Origin: Kineococcus aurantiacus
GTDB taxonomy: Bacteria; Actinomycetota; Actinomycetes; Actinomycetales; Kineococcaceae
DNA: 64,000 bases
Assembly (NCBI RefSeq): GCF_013409345.1
Contig: NZ_JACCBB010000001.1
Coordinates: 3,038,001 to 3,102,000 of the forward strand
Direction of reading: 5' to 3'
In this document: piece by piece, positions 7,925 through 16,062 of the stretch
Layout of the letters: each line of letters begins with the position of its first letter
Position numbering within the stretch: position 1 is the first letter of the stretch
Made by a program: the position numbers and the translations under genes
Notes under the pieces: model-generated
Database searches by the model: none
What the model saw: only the letters and a program-made list of their open reading frames with translations
What the model was told of the DNA's origin: nothing

Positions 7925-8350
7925 ATGTCGAACCCGATCTCCGCGGTGGACTTCTTCGCCGCCAAGCTGGCCCACCAGACCGACCCCGCCGACCTGGCCG
8001 CCGCCCGCGCCGCCGGCGCAGCACCGCTGGTGCTCGACGTGCGCTCGGAGGCGGGGTGGAGCCAGGGCCGCATCCCCGGCGCGGTGCACCTGCCCGGCGC
8101 GCAGGTGCACGACGGCATCGCGGCCCTGGCGCCGGACCTGGACACCCCGATCGTCGTGTACTGCTGGGGGCCGGGCTGCGACGGCTCCACCAAGGCCGCC
8201 TTCACCCTGGCCTCGATGGGCTACACCCGGGTCCAGGAGCTCATCGGTGGCTTCGAGTACTGGGCCCGCGAGGGGTTGGCGGTCACCACCGACACCGGAC
8301 GGTCCCGCCGGACCCCGGACGACCTCGTCGCCCCGGTCCCCGTGGGGTGA
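7925..8350 (+). CDS. rhodanese-like domain protein
   Basis: A 141-residue single-domain rhodanese that would carry a persulfide on Cys80 in the active-site loop CWGPGCDGS. The CDC25-like upstream DVRSEAGWSQGRIPGAVHLP is intact. The loop resembles the YCWGPxCNGS type that pairs with Lrp regulators in proteobacteria. ATG 7925 was chosen because the domain begins right after it; an in-frame ATG at 7916 is possible. Likely cytosolic sulfur transfer or cyanide/thiol detoxification. Confidence 0.9.
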   Translation: MSNPISAVDFFAAKLAHQTDPADLAAARAAGAAPLVLDVRSEAGWSQGRIPGAVHLPGAQVHDGIAALAPDLDTPIVVYCWGPGCDGSTKAAFTLASMGYTRVQELIGGFEYWAREGLAVTTDTGRSRRTPDDLVAPVPVG

Positions 8351-8773
8351 CGGGCTCCGGTGGGGACGGCGCCGCCGTGCGGCGCGTTCCCGCCGTCGGG
8401 GACCGGGGCAGGGGCGGACCCCGGCCCGGGACCACCCCGCCACCACCTCCCGCGAACGACCCGGGGCCACGCGCACGGCGGAGGGGCGGTTCGCGCTGAC
8501 CCTCGCCCTCGACGGCGCCGGCACGTGAGGAGCCGTCCCGACCCCGGGACCTGCCTCGTCGTGCGGTGCCCCGCGCAGCGGGAGTGCCGCGTCGTGAACC
8601 CTTCGCAGCGCTCGAGCAGGTCGGGACGCACCACGGCAGCGGGCAGCGGTGGGTGGTCCCATACCGGGTGGCGGTGGCCGGGGTGGCGTCTGATGATGGT
8701 GAGGTGCGCTGCGGCGCTCGGCGTCGATCGCTGGAACCCCTCGGTGACTCGGCCACGACCCAGGAGCCCGCCG
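8351..8773. other. stretch without a convincing gene
   Basis: About 420 bp between the rhodanese stop and a short coupled ORF. Open frames here on both strands are arginine/proline/serine-rich shadows with no recognisable domain. It presumably holds the promoter of the downstream 190-residue membrane protein/YetF pair. I see no tRNA or strong hairpin. Confidence 0.5.
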
Positions 8774-8857
8774 ATGAGGCAGTACGCGGTCCGCACCCTG
8801 ACCGGGCCGGTCCACCAGGGGACCGGGGGGCTCGAACGCCGGGTCCGGTCACGGTGA
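8774..8857 (+). CDS. short upstream ORF (27 codons) coupled to the next gene
   Basis: ATG 8774 with AGGAG at 8762-8766, 7 nt upstream, opens a 27-residue basic peptide starting MRQYAVRTLTGPVHQG. Its TGA overlaps the next start codon as GTGA. The downstream gene has no good ribosome-binding site of its own, so this ORF could deliver ribosomes to it. No family; could be chance. Confidence 0.4.
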   Translation: MRQYAVRTLTGPVHQGTGGLERRVRSR

Positions 8858-9426
8858 ACGCACGGGGTCGCGAGCAGGGGGGACGAGGGGAGCCCGCCCC
8901 GAGGAGCCCGGACGGGCAGACGACCTCGGGGGACGTCGCGGACCGCGCGCGCGGGTCGGTCGCCCAGGGCGTCCGGCGGCTGATCGTCGTGGCCCTGCTC
9001 CTGGTCGTGGTCGCCGGGGGAGCGGGCTCGTTCGGGGTCCGGACCAGCCGGGCGAGTGCGTCGGGCGGCGGCTACGAGCTGACCGTGACCTACCCCAGGA
9101 CGGCCCGGGCCGGTCTGGACGCGCAGTGGGGCGTGGACCTGACGGCCCCGCCGGAGGGCTTCGGGGACCAGGTCGTGCTCGCCGTCAGCAGCGACTACTT
9201 CACCTTCTGGGAGGAGCAGGGCTTCAGCCCCGGACCCGCCCAGGAGACCAGCGACGGTACGTGGGACTACATGACGTTCGACCCGCCGCCGGGACGACGG
9301 TTCTCGCTGTCGTTCGACGGGTACGTCCAGCCCAGCAGCCAACGTGGTGGCGACGGTGAGGTGGCCGTGCTGACGGGTGGCCGGCGCGTGGTCTCCGTGG
9401 CGTTCTCGACCTGGCTCGCACCCTGA
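8854..9426 (+). CDS. hypothetical membrane-anchored extracytoplasmic protein
   Basis: A 190-residue protein with a charged N-terminal tail of about 40 residues, one hydrophobic helix (LIVVALLLVVVAGGAGSF) and an extracytoplasmic beta-rich domain of about 130 residues. Aromatic stretches such as DYFTFWEEQGF and TWDYMTF occur in the outer part. No family recognised. It ends 11 nt before the YetF-like gene, so the two probably form an operon and may act together at the membrane. Confidence 0.65.
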   Translation: MNARGREQGGRGEPAPRSPDGQTTSGDVADRARGSVAQGVRRLIVVALLLVVVAGGAGSFGVRTSRASASGGGYELTVTYPRTARAGLDAQWGVDLTAPPEGFGDQVVLAVSSDYFTFWEEQGFSPGPAQETSDGTWDYMTFDPPPGRRFSLSFDGYVQPSSQRGGDGEVAVLTGGRRVVSVAFSTWLAP

Positions 9427-9437
9427 GGAGGGCACCC

Positions 9438-9878
9438 GTGGAGATCGTCGTGCGCGCCGTCGTCGTCTTCTTCTTCCTGTGGCTGGTCACCCGCGTCACC
9501 GGCCGTTCCTCACTGGGTGAGCTGAGTTCGTTCCAGATCATCATCTACACCGCGATGGGTGACCTGGTGCAGCAGGCGGTCACGCAACAGGACTACTCGC
9601 TGACCGCCGGGGTGCTCGTGATCGGCGTCTTCACGTTGCTGACGCTGCTGCTGTCCTGGGTCAACGTCCGGTTCCCGGGACTCCGCAAGGTGGTGCACGG
9701 CACACCCGTCCTGGTGGTCCGCGACGGGGAACCCCTGCTGGACGTGCTGCACCGCGAGCGGATGTCGCTGGACGACCTGAGGGCGGCAGCCAGGCAGCAG
9801 GGGATCCGGCGGTTCAGCGAGGTGGACGTCGCCGTGCTGGAGACCGACGGCCAGGTGTCGTTCCTGCGGGCGGGCTGA
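9438..9878 (+). CDS. YetF-like DUF421 membrane protein
   Basis: A 146-residue protein. Three transmembrane helices occupy residues about 3-75, with the family signature TRVTGRSSLGELSSFQIIIY, followed by the conserved cytoplasmic domain starting around GTPVLVVRDGEPL and including the ARQQGI-FSEVDVAVLETDGQ region. This is the short end of the DUF421/DUF3290 family, whose molecular function is not settled. GTG 9438 follows GAGGAGG. Likely co-transcribed with the preceding secreted-domain protein. Confidence 0.88.
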   Translation: MEIVVRAVVVFFFLWLVTRVTGRSSLGELSSFQIIIYTAMGDLVQQAVTQQDYSLTAGVLVIGVFTLLTLLLSWVNVRFPGLRKVVHGTPVLVVRDGEPLLDVLHRERMSLDDLRAAARQQGIRRFSEVDVAVLETDGQVSFLRAG

Positions 9879-9930
9879 CAGGCCCGCCGCGCCCGGGGTG
9901 ACCTCCCGTGAGGTGCCCCCCCCGCACGCC

Positions 9931-9963
9931 GGACGCCCGGCCCCCACGGGGGACCGGGCGTCC
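9931..9963. terminator. bidirectional terminator hairpin
   Basis: GGACGCCCGG (9931-9940) pairs with CCGGGCGTCC (9954-9963), extended inward by a CCCCC/GGGGG stretch. It lies between the convergent YetF and UDP-glucose dehydrogenase genes. Confidence 0.7.
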
Positions 9964-9977
9964 GGGAGGGAGGCGTC

Positions 9978-11306
9978 TCAGGCGCGGGGGCGGCCCAGCG
10001 CGCGGTACGTCCAGCCCGCGGCGCGCCAGCGGCCGGGGTCGAGGGCGTTGCGGCCGTCGAGGATCCGCTTCTCCTTGACCAGCCCGGAGATCGTGGCCGG
10101 TTCCAGGTCGCGGTACTCCTTCCACTCCGTCAGCAGCAGCACCACGTCGGCGCCGCGGACGGCCTCCTCGACGGTGTCGGCGTAGGAGATGTCCGGGACG
10201 GCCTTGCGGGCGTTGTCCAGCGCGGCCGGGTCGGTCAGGACGACGTCGCCGCCCTGCAGGCGGATCTGCGCGGCCACGTTCAGCGCGGGGGAGTCGCGGA
10301 TGTCGTCGGACAGGGGCTTGAACGCGGCCCCCAGCACCGCCACGCGCTTGCCGATGAGGGAGCCGTCGCAGACCTCGCGGGCCAGGTCCACCATGCGGAT
10401 GCGGCGCCGCATGTTGATCGAGTCGACCTCGCGCAGGAACGTGAGGGTCTGGTCGGCGCCCAGCTCCCCGGCGCGCGCCATGAACGCGCGGATGTCCTTG
10501 GGCAGGCACCCGCCGCCGAACCCGAGGCCGGCGTTGAGGAACTTGCGCCCGATCCGGTCGTCGTGGCCGATGGCGTCGGCGAGCTGGGTGACGTCGGCGT
10601 TGACCTTCTCGCACAGCTCGGCCATCGCGTTGATGAACGAGATCTTGGTGGCCAGGAAGGAGTTCGCGGCGACCTTGACGAGCTCGGCGGTCTGGTAGTC
10701 GGTGACGATCAGCGGCGTGCCGCGCTTGAGGGGCGTGGCGTAGACCTCGTCCAGCAGCGCCTTGGCGGCCTTGCCCTCGGTGGTGCCCTGCCCGCCGGGG
10801 ACGCCGTAGACGAGGCGGTCGGGGGTGAGGGTGTCCTCCACGGCGTGGCCCTCGCGCAGGAACTCGGGGTTCCAGGCCAGCGCCGCGCCCGGCTCCTTGT
10901 CGGCGACCTTGGCGGCCAGGCGGGCCGCGGTGCCGACGGGGACGGTGGACTTGCCGATGACCAGTTCACCGGCGGCCACGTGCGGCAGCAGGCTGTCCAC
11001 GGCGGAGTCGACGTACTTCATGTCCGCGGCGAACTCGCCCCGCTTCTGCGGGGTGCCGACGCAGACGAAGTGCACGGCCGAGCCGGCGGCCTCGGCCATG
11101 TCGGTGGTGAACCGCAGGCGGCCGGTGGCCATGGTGCGTTCGAGCAGTTCAGGCAGCCCCGGCTCGTAGAACGGGGCGCGAGCGGCCTGCAGGGCCGCGA
11201 CCTTCTCCGGGTCGACGTCGATCCCGATGACCTCGTGCCCCAGCTCGGCCATGCACGCGGCATGGACGGCGCCGAGGTACCCACATCCGATGACAGTCAT
11301 CCGCAT
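9978..11306 (-). CDS. ugd: UDP-glucose 6-dehydrogenase
   Basis: A 442-residue NAD-dependent enzyme making UDP-glucuronate from UDP-glucose. It has the Rossmann motif GCGYLG near the N-terminus, the VGTPQKR and STVPVGT segments, and the catalytic Cys267 in GFGGGCLPKD. The C-terminal UDP-binding domain carries LGAAFKPLSDDIRDSP. Length is typical. ATG 11306 is chosen; an in-frame ATG at 11300 gives two residues fewer. UDP-glucuronate feeds surface glycan synthesis, which fits the glycosyltransferase locus that follows. Confidence 0.95.
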   Translation of the reverse strand: MRMTVIGCGYLGAVHAACMAELGHEVIGIDVDPEKVAALQAARAPFYEPGLPELLERTMATGRLRFTTDMAEAAGSAVHFVCVGTPQKRGEFAADMKYVDSAVDSLLPHVAAGELVIGKSTVPVGTAARLAAKVADKEPGAALAWNPEFLREGHAVEDTLTPDRLVYGVPGGQGTTEGKAAKALLDEVYATPLKRGTPLIVTDYQTAELVKVAANSFLATKISFINAMAELCEKVNADVTQLADAIGHDDRIGRKFLNAGLGFGGGCLPKDIRAFMARAGELGADQTLTFLREVDSINMRRRIRMVDLAREVCDGSLIGKRVAVLGAAFKPLSDDIRDSPALNVAAQIRLQGGDVVLTDPAALDNARKAVPDISYADTVEEAVRGADVVLLLTEWKEYRDLEPATISGLVKEKRILDGRNALDPGRWRAAGWTYRALGRPRA

Positions 11307-11381
11307 GGTGCGCACAGTAGCGACCTGGTTGCGGTCTGAGAACCAGCAGAGCGTGTGGGTAAGGTGCGCACGGGTCCCGCG

Positions 11382-11453
11382 GTCACGACTGGTTGAAGTC
11401 GTGACACTCTGTGGCTCAAGCTCCGGCCGTCCTGGGTCGAGACCCTGAGCCAC
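11382..11453 (+). promoter_or_regulatory. structured leader of the CWB2 gene (three nested/adjacent stems)
   Basis: Stem 1: GTCACGACT (11382-11390) / AGTCGTGAC (11397-11405), 9 bp with a 6-nt loop. Stem 2: GTGGCTCA (11411-11418) / TGAGCCAC (11446-11453). Stem 3, inside stem 2: GGGTC (11434-11438) / GACCC (11441-11445). The block ends 13 nt before the GGAAGG ribosome-binding site of the CWB2 gene. It does not match a riboswitch I know. Confidence 0.5.
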
Positions 11454-11477
11454 GGCACGTCCCACCGGAAGGTCACC

Positions 11478-12539
11478 ATGCGTTTGCGTCCCCGCACCCT
11501 CGGCCTCGCCGCCGCCCTCGCGCTGAGCACGACGCTCGTGGCCGGTGCCGCCCCCGCGACGGCGTCCCCGGGGGTCGACCTCAAGGCCGCCCAGGCCAGC
11601 CGCGTCTACGGCGCCGACCGCGTCGGCACGGCCGTCGCGGCCTCCAAGTCCTTCTCCGGCGGCGCGGCCGACGCCGTCGTCCTGACCCGCTCGGACACCT
11701 TCGCCGACGCCCTGGCCGGCGCCCCGCTGGCCTCGGACAAGGGCGGCCCGCTGCTCATGACGTCCCGCACGGCCCTGCAGCCCGAGGTCGCCGCCGCCAT
11801 CCGGGACACGCTCAAGAGCACCGGCACCGTCTACCTCCTCGGCGACGGCAACGCCCTGTCCGCCGGCGTCGAGGACGCCGTGCGGGCCCTCGGCTTCCGC
11901 ACCCAGCGCGTCTCCGGCTCCGACCGCTTCGGCACCGCCGTCGAGATCGCCAAGCTGCTGCCGGCCGCCTCCACCGTCTCGGTCGTCACCGGCTGGAACT
12001 TCCCCGACGGCCTCGCCGCCGGCTCCCTCATGGGCGTCGTCGACACCAGCTCCGCGCACAGCATCGGCGTCGTCCTGCTCAGCGACGGCGCCAACCTCGG
12101 CCCCGCCACCCAGGGCTACCTCGCCGGCCGCGCCTTCGACACCAAGCTGGCCGTCGGCGGCACCGCCGTCACCGCCGTCCGCAAGTACGAGACGGGCTGG
12201 GCCGAGCTGGCCGGCGCCGACCGGTACGACACCGCCGCGCTGGTCGCCAAGCAGTTCACCTCCAGCGCCTTCTTCAAGGACGCCACCACCGTCATCGGCG
12301 TCGCCACCGGCGAGAACTGGCCCGACGCGCTGGCCGGGTCGGCGCTGCTGGCCTACGCCGGCGGCCCCATGCTGCTGACGGCCAAGGCGTCCCTGCCGGC
12401 CAGCACCCGCGGCGCCATCGACGTCATCAAGGCCGACGCCGTCGACAACGGCAGGTCCATCACCGACGTCCTCGTGTTCGGGGACCAGAACTCGGTCTCC
12501 GACGCCGCCTACGACGCGGTCGTCGCCGCCGCCGGCTGA
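11478..12539 (+). CDS. secreted cell-wall-binding repeat 2 (CWB2) protein
   Basis: A 353-residue protein with an N-terminal signal peptide (MRLRPRTLGLAAALALS, cleavage near ATASPG) followed by three tandem CWB2 repeats of about 95-100 residues. The repeat signature recurs: RVYGADRVGTA, RVSGSDRFGTA and ELAGADRYDTA, each followed by an FADALAGAPLA-like segment. CWB2 domains bind anionic wall polymers non-covalently; no catalytic domain is attached. ATG 11478 has GGAAGG 5 nt upstream. It lies behind a structured leader and converges on DUF2304. Confidence 0.92.
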   Translation: MRLRPRTLGLAAALALSTTLVAGAAPATASPGVDLKAAQASRVYGADRVGTAVAASKSFSGGAADAVVLTRSDTFADALAGAPLASDKGGPLLMTSRTALQPEVAAAIRDTLKSTGTVYLLGDGNALSAGVEDAVRALGFRTQRVSGSDRFGTAVEIAKLLPAASTVSVVTGWNFPDGLAAGSLMGVVDTSSAHSIGVVLLSDGANLGPATQGYLAGRAFDTKLAVGGTAVTAVRKYETGWAELAGADRYDTAALVAKQFTSSAFFKDATTVIGVATGENWPDALAGSALLAYAGGPMLLTAKASLPASTRGAIDVIKADAVDNGRSITDVLVFGDQNSVSDAAYDAVVAAAG

Positions 12540-12542
12540 CCC

Positions 12543-12920
12543 TCACGCCCCCGCAGCAGGCCCGTCACCCTCGTGGTGGCGGGCCTGCTCCGGTGTGGGG
12601 GCCTCGTCCAGCGCCAGCCGCCGGGCGAGCTGGGTGACCGTCTCCTCCAGCGCCCGCGAGCGCCGGTAGGAGGAGACGACGAACCCGAGGAACGCCACGA
12701 CCAGCCCGTACAGCAGCAGGTCCGCGCCGCGGCCGACGCCGACGACGTTCGCGACGGCCGTCACGGCCGTGGGCACCAGGATGCTGGCCACGGCGAGCGC
12801 GACGAGGGCCCCCAGCAGCAGCCGGCGGACGGCCTGGTGGCGCGCGCCGGCGGTGCTGCGGACGAGGAGGACCCCGACGACGAGGACGACGACGAGCAGC
12901 AGGACCTGGATGACGAGCAC
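12543..12920 (-). CDS. DUF2304 small membrane protein
   Basis: A 125-residue protein with three hydrophobic helices (VIQVLLLVVVLVVGVLLV at the N-terminus, then around 30-55 and 62-85) and a charged C-terminal coiled segment (ALEETVTQLARRLALDE). DUF2304 proteins habitually accompany polyprenyl-phosphate glycosyltransferases of the GT2 type. Here it starts 2 nt after the stop of such a GT2, so it is probably its membrane partner. GTG 12920 is the first start after that stop. Confidence 0.88.
   Translation of the reverse strand: MLVIQVLLLVVVLVVGVLLVRSTAGARHQAVRRLLLGALVALAVASILVPTAVTAVANVVGVGRGADLLLYGLVVAFLGFVVSSYRRSRALEETVTQLARRLALDEAPTPEQARHHEGDGPAAGA
12556..12588. terminator. terminator hairpin between convergent CWB2 and DUF2304 genes
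   Basis: GCAGGCCCG (12556-12564) pairs with CGGGCCTGC (12580-12588), extended by TCACC/GGTGG. The hairpin lies inside the last codons of DUF2304 and 17 nt after the CWB2 stop. Confidence 0.65.
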
Positions 12921-12922
12921 GA

Positions 12923-13642
12923 CTACCCCAGCAGGGTCTCGACGAGGATGTTGACGCTGTTCAGCAGCGACTGGCCCTTGGAGCGGGAGTAGTCGGTGTA
13001 GAGGACGTGGACGGGCTGCTCGGCCCAGCGCAGGTCCGAGCGGCCGACCTGGTGGACGATCTCGCTGGCGTGCGCCATCCGGTTGTGCCGGATCCGCAGC
13101 GCCTGCGCCCCGCGGCGGGAGAACACCCGCAGGCCGTTGTGGGCGTCGGTCAGCCGCATCCCCGTGGTCCGGTTGGTGTAGACGACGGCGGCGCGCAGCA
13201 CCAGGCGCCGCACGGGGTCCAGCTCGGTGCGCCCGTCGAGGAAGCGGGTCCCGAAGACGACGTCGAGGTCCTCGGCGTGCAGGCGGGTCACCATGGCGGC
13301 GGCGTCCTCGACGCGGTGCTGGCCGTCGGCGTCGAACGTCACGACCGACCGGGTCAGGGGGTCGCGCAGCGCGTAGGCGATGCCGGTCTGCAGGGCGGCG
13401 CCCTGACCCAGGTTCACGGCGTGCCGGACGACGACGGCCCCGGCGGCCCGGGCCCGCGCGGCGGAGTCGTCGCCGCTGCCGTCGTCGACGCACACGACGT
13501 GCCGGAAGCGGGTGCGCAGCCCGTGCACGACGTCGCCGATGACGGCCGCCTCGCAGAACAGGGGCACGACGACCCACGTCCCGTCGAACCCGGGGTCGGG
13601 GTCCGCCGGGGCGGGTGCGGGGGAGTGGGCTGAGGTGGTCAC
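12923..13642 (-). CDS. GT2 family glycosyltransferase (dolichol-phosphate-mannose-synthase-like)
   Basis: A 239-residue GT-A enzyme with VVVPLFCEAAVIGDVV at the N-terminus, VVCVDDGSGDDS, and the metal-binding FDADGQH. It lacks its own transmembrane helices, and the next gene encodes the small DUF2304 membrane protein. It should transfer a sugar from a nucleotide donor to a polyprenyl phosphate on the cytoplasmic face. GTG 13642 is preferred over an upstream start because the upstream residues are low-complexity. Divergent from the ABC exporter. Confidence 0.9.
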   Translation of the reverse strand: MTTSAHSPAPAPADPDPGFDGTWVVVPLFCEAAVIGDVVHGLRTRFRHVVCVDDGSGDDSAARARAAGAVVVRHAVNLGQGAALQTGIAYALRDPLTRSVVTFDADGQHRVEDAAAMVTRLHAEDLDVVFGTRFLDGRTELDPVRRLVLRAAVVYTNRTTGMRLTDAHNGLRVFSRRGAQALRIRHNRMAHASEIVHQVGRSDLRWAEQPVHVLYTDYSRSKGQSLLNSVNILVETLLG

Positions 13643-13692
13643 GGCCCGTCCATCATGGCCGGTCCCGCGCCCGGGGTCGCGCATCGGCGAGG

Positions 13693-15510
13693 ATGACGCG
13701 CGTGAAGTCCCTGCTGTCGACGGTCCGCACCCTGCTCTCCCTCCTGCCGGCGGGCAGTTCGCGGTTCGTCGCGGTGTACTGCACCGCCCAGGCGCTGCTG
13801 AGCGTCTTCGACGTCGCGGCGCTGGGCCTGCTGGCGGTGCTGCTGCCGGCGGCGGTCAGCGGGGACGGCCGGCTGGCGCTGGCGCTGCCGGTCCTGGGGG
13901 ACCGGGTCAGCACGGTGCAGCTCATCGTGCTGATCTGCGTGGCGAGCCTGCTGCTGGTCGTGAAGTCCCTGGCGCAGCTGGCGCTGGTGCGGTGGGGGGT
14001 CGTGCGCTTCGCCGGGCACGAGGTCGACGTCGCCGACCGGCTCGTGCGGGCCTACCTGTCGGCGTCGTGGGCCTACCGGCTGCGGGCGTCGTCGGCGCGG
14101 GCGGTGCGCACGGTCGACGAGTCGCTCAACCATGCGTTCAACGGGTTCCTCATGCCGTTCTCCAGCCTCGTCGCCGAGGTCGCCTCGCTCGTGGCGGTCG
14201 GGGTCGTCGTGCTCGTCGCGGCGTGGCAGACCGCGATCGTCGCGGCCGTCTACTTCGGGCTCGTCGCGGTGCTGCTGTACTCGGTGATCGCCAAGCGGGC
14301 CGCGGCGGCGGGGCGGCTGGCGACGTCGGCGAGCGTGCACACGATCCGGCTGGTGCAGGAGTCGTTCGCGACGACGAAGGAGATCACCCTGCGCGGGCGC
14401 GGGGACCAGCTGGCGGGGGTGGCGCGGGAGGTGCGCACCGGCAGCGCGCGGGCGCGCGGCATGGCCTTCTTCTACTCGGTGGGGCCGCGGTTCGTGCTGG
14501 AGGCGGCGCTGCTGGGCGGGTTCCTCGTCGTCGGCGGCGTCGCGGTGCTGACGCAGGGGGTCACCGAGGCGGTGTCGGCGATCGGGCTGTTCGCCGTGGC
14601 CGGGTTCCGGGTCGTGCCGTGCCTGACGCGGCTGCAGTCGGTGTTCGCGACGATGCACGCCCACGAGCCGAACGCGCAGGAGGTGCTGGAGGCGCTGCGG
14701 GAGACCGGCGCCGCGGGGGCCCTGCCGCCGCGGTTCGCGCCCGTCGACCCCGCCGGGCTGCCCGCGGGGGCCGTCGAGGTCGTCCTGGAGGACGTGACCT
14801 TCACCTACCCCGGCAGCGACCGGCCCGCCCTCGACGGGGTCTCGCTGCGGGTGCCGGCGGGCGCGCGGGTGGCGGTGGTGGGCCGCTCGGGGTCGGGCAA
14901 GTCGACGCTCGTCGACGTCGTGCTGGGGCTGCTGACGCCGTCGTCGGGGCGGGTGCTGGTCGCGGGGGCGCCGCTGGCCGACGTCGCCGCGGCCTGGCGC
15001 GGGCGCATCGGGTACGTGCCGCAGGAGGTGGCCCTGCTCGACGCCGACGTGGCCGCGAACGTCGCCCTGTCGTGGCGGCCGGAGGAGGTCGACGAGGCGC
15101 GGGTGCGCGAGGTGCTGGCCGCCGCCCAGCTCAGCGACGTGGTCGCGGGGCTGCCGCAGGGCACCGCGACGCCCGTGGGCGAGCGCGGCCTGCGGCTCTC
15201 GGGCGGGCAGCGGCAGCGGCTGGGCATCGCCCGGGCCCTGTACACCGACCCCAAGGTGCTCGTGCTCGACGAGGCGACGTCCGCGCTGGACGCCGCGACC
15301 GAGGCCGCCGTGACGGCGACCGTGGCGGGGCTGCACGACGACGTGACGGTGCTCGTCGTCGCGCACCGGCTCGCCACGGTGCGCGACTGCGACGCCGTCG
15401 TGCTGCTGGAGCAGGGCCGGGTCGTGGACGTGGGGACGTTCGACGAGGTCGTGGCGCGCGTGCCCGACTTCGCCGTGCAGGCCGAGCTGTCGGGGCTCAC
15501 GAGTTCCTGA
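13693..15510 (+). CDS. ABC exporter, fused permease-ATPase
   Basis: A 605-residue half-transporter with about six transmembrane helices in residues 20-300, then the ATPase: Walker A GRSGSGKST (about residue 397), LSGGQRQRLGIARAL (about 502), Walker B VLVLDEAT and the AHRLAT His loop. All catalytic motifs are intact. Such exporters flip lipid-linked glycans or export lipids/peptides, and the neighbours favour a lipid-glycan flippase. GTG 13702, 9 nt after GAGG, is an equally good start. It would act as a homodimer in the membrane. Confidence 0.9.
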   Translation: MTRVKSLLSTVRTLLSLLPAGSSRFVAVYCTAQALLSVFDVAALGLLAVLLPAAVSGDGRLALALPVLGDRVSTVQLIVLICVASLLLVVKSLAQLALVRWGVVRFAGHEVDVADRLVRAYLSASWAYRLRASSARAVRTVDESLNHAFNGFLMPFSSLVAEVASLVAVGVVVLVAAWQTAIVAAVYFGLVAVLLYSVIAKRAAAAGRLATSASVHTIRLVQESFATTKEITLRGRGDQLAGVAREVRTGSARARGMAFFYSVGPRFVLEAALLGGFLVVGGVAVLTQGVTEAVSAIGLFAVAGFRVVPCLTRLQSVFATMHAHEPNAQEVLEALRETGAAGALPPRFAPVDPAGLPAGAVEVVLEDVTFTYPGSDRPALDGVSLRVPAGARVAVVGRSGSGKSTLVDVVLGLLTPSSGRVLVAGAPLADVAAAWRGRIGYVPQEVALLDADVAANVALSWRPEEVDEARVREVLAAAQLSDVVAGLPQGTATPVGERGLRLSGGQRQRLGIARALYTDPKVLVLDEATSALDAATEAAVTATVAGLHDDVTVLVVAHRLATVRDCDAVVLLEQGRVVDVGTFDEVVARVPDFAVQAELSGLTSS

Positions 15511-15517
15511 GGAGGCT

Positions 15518-15534
15518 CCTGAGGGGGCCTCAGG
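15518..15534. terminator. hairpin between convergent genes
   Basis: CCTGAGG (15518-15524), loop GGG, CCTCAGG (15528-15534). It overlaps the stop codon of the opposing cold-shock gene and lies 8 nt after the ABC exporter stop. Confidence 0.6.
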
Positions 15535-16027
15535 TCAGCTCGGCGCGGACGCGGCGCAGCTGCGCGAGGGCGGCGTCGACGAGGTCGGCGTCCAGGGTCC
15601 CCGCGCTCTCGATGCGCACCTCGTCGCGGCCCGCCCCGCCCGCGAACACGGTGACGGTCACCGTGCCCAGGACCGGCTCGGGTTCCGGCGGCCAGTGCGA
15701 CGTCCGCGCGGGGGTCGTCCCGTCGTCGAACGCGAGGGTCAGCGTCGAGGAGAACGCGCCGCTGCGGTCGTTGAACACCGTCGTCCCGGGCCGCCGCCGC
15801 GGCGACGCGCCCCACGGCCAGGCCCGCACCGCCCGGAAGCGGTACCCGTCCTGGTCGGGGACGGCCTCGAAGGTGAACTCGACCTCCTCGCCCTCGCGGG
15901 GGTCCGCGCCGTCCCGGCCGGTGATCTGCGAGACGTGCACCCAGCACCCCCCGGGGGTGTCGGGGCTGTCCAGCACGCCCCAGCCCTCGTCGTCGTGCCA
16001 CGCGCGGACCGTCCCCCGGGAGCTCAC
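15530..16027 (-). CDS. cold-shock-domain protein with a C-terminal extension
   Basis: A 165-residue protein. Residues about 3-75 form a divergent cold-shock (OB) domain: GTVRAWHDDEGWGVLDSPD, then WVHVSQI and FRAVRAW; the RNP1-like aromatic row is partly altered (GWGVLDSP instead of GFGFIT). About 90 further residues of unknown fold follow, ending in a helix DAALAQLRRVRAEL. Ordinary Csp proteins stop at about 70 residues, so this is a fusion. It probably binds single-stranded nucleic acid; regulation unknown. Confidence 0.85.
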   Translation of the reverse strand: MSSRGTVRAWHDDEGWGVLDSPDTPGGCWVHVSQITGRDGADPREGEEVEFTFEAVPDQDGYRFRAVRAWPWGASPRRRPGTTVFNDRSGAFSSTLTLAFDDGTTPARTSHWPPEPEPVLGTVTVTVFAGGAGRDEVRIESAGTLDADLVDAALAQLRRVRAELT

Positions 16028-16062
16028 GGGCCGATCGTGGCACGCGCCGGGTCATGGGGGGC

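Noticed and set aside
8360-8857. Long plus-strand frame across the gap after the rhodanese gene
   Set aside because: Only its last 27 codons have an SD and a coupled stop; the rest is Arg/Pro-rich without a domain.
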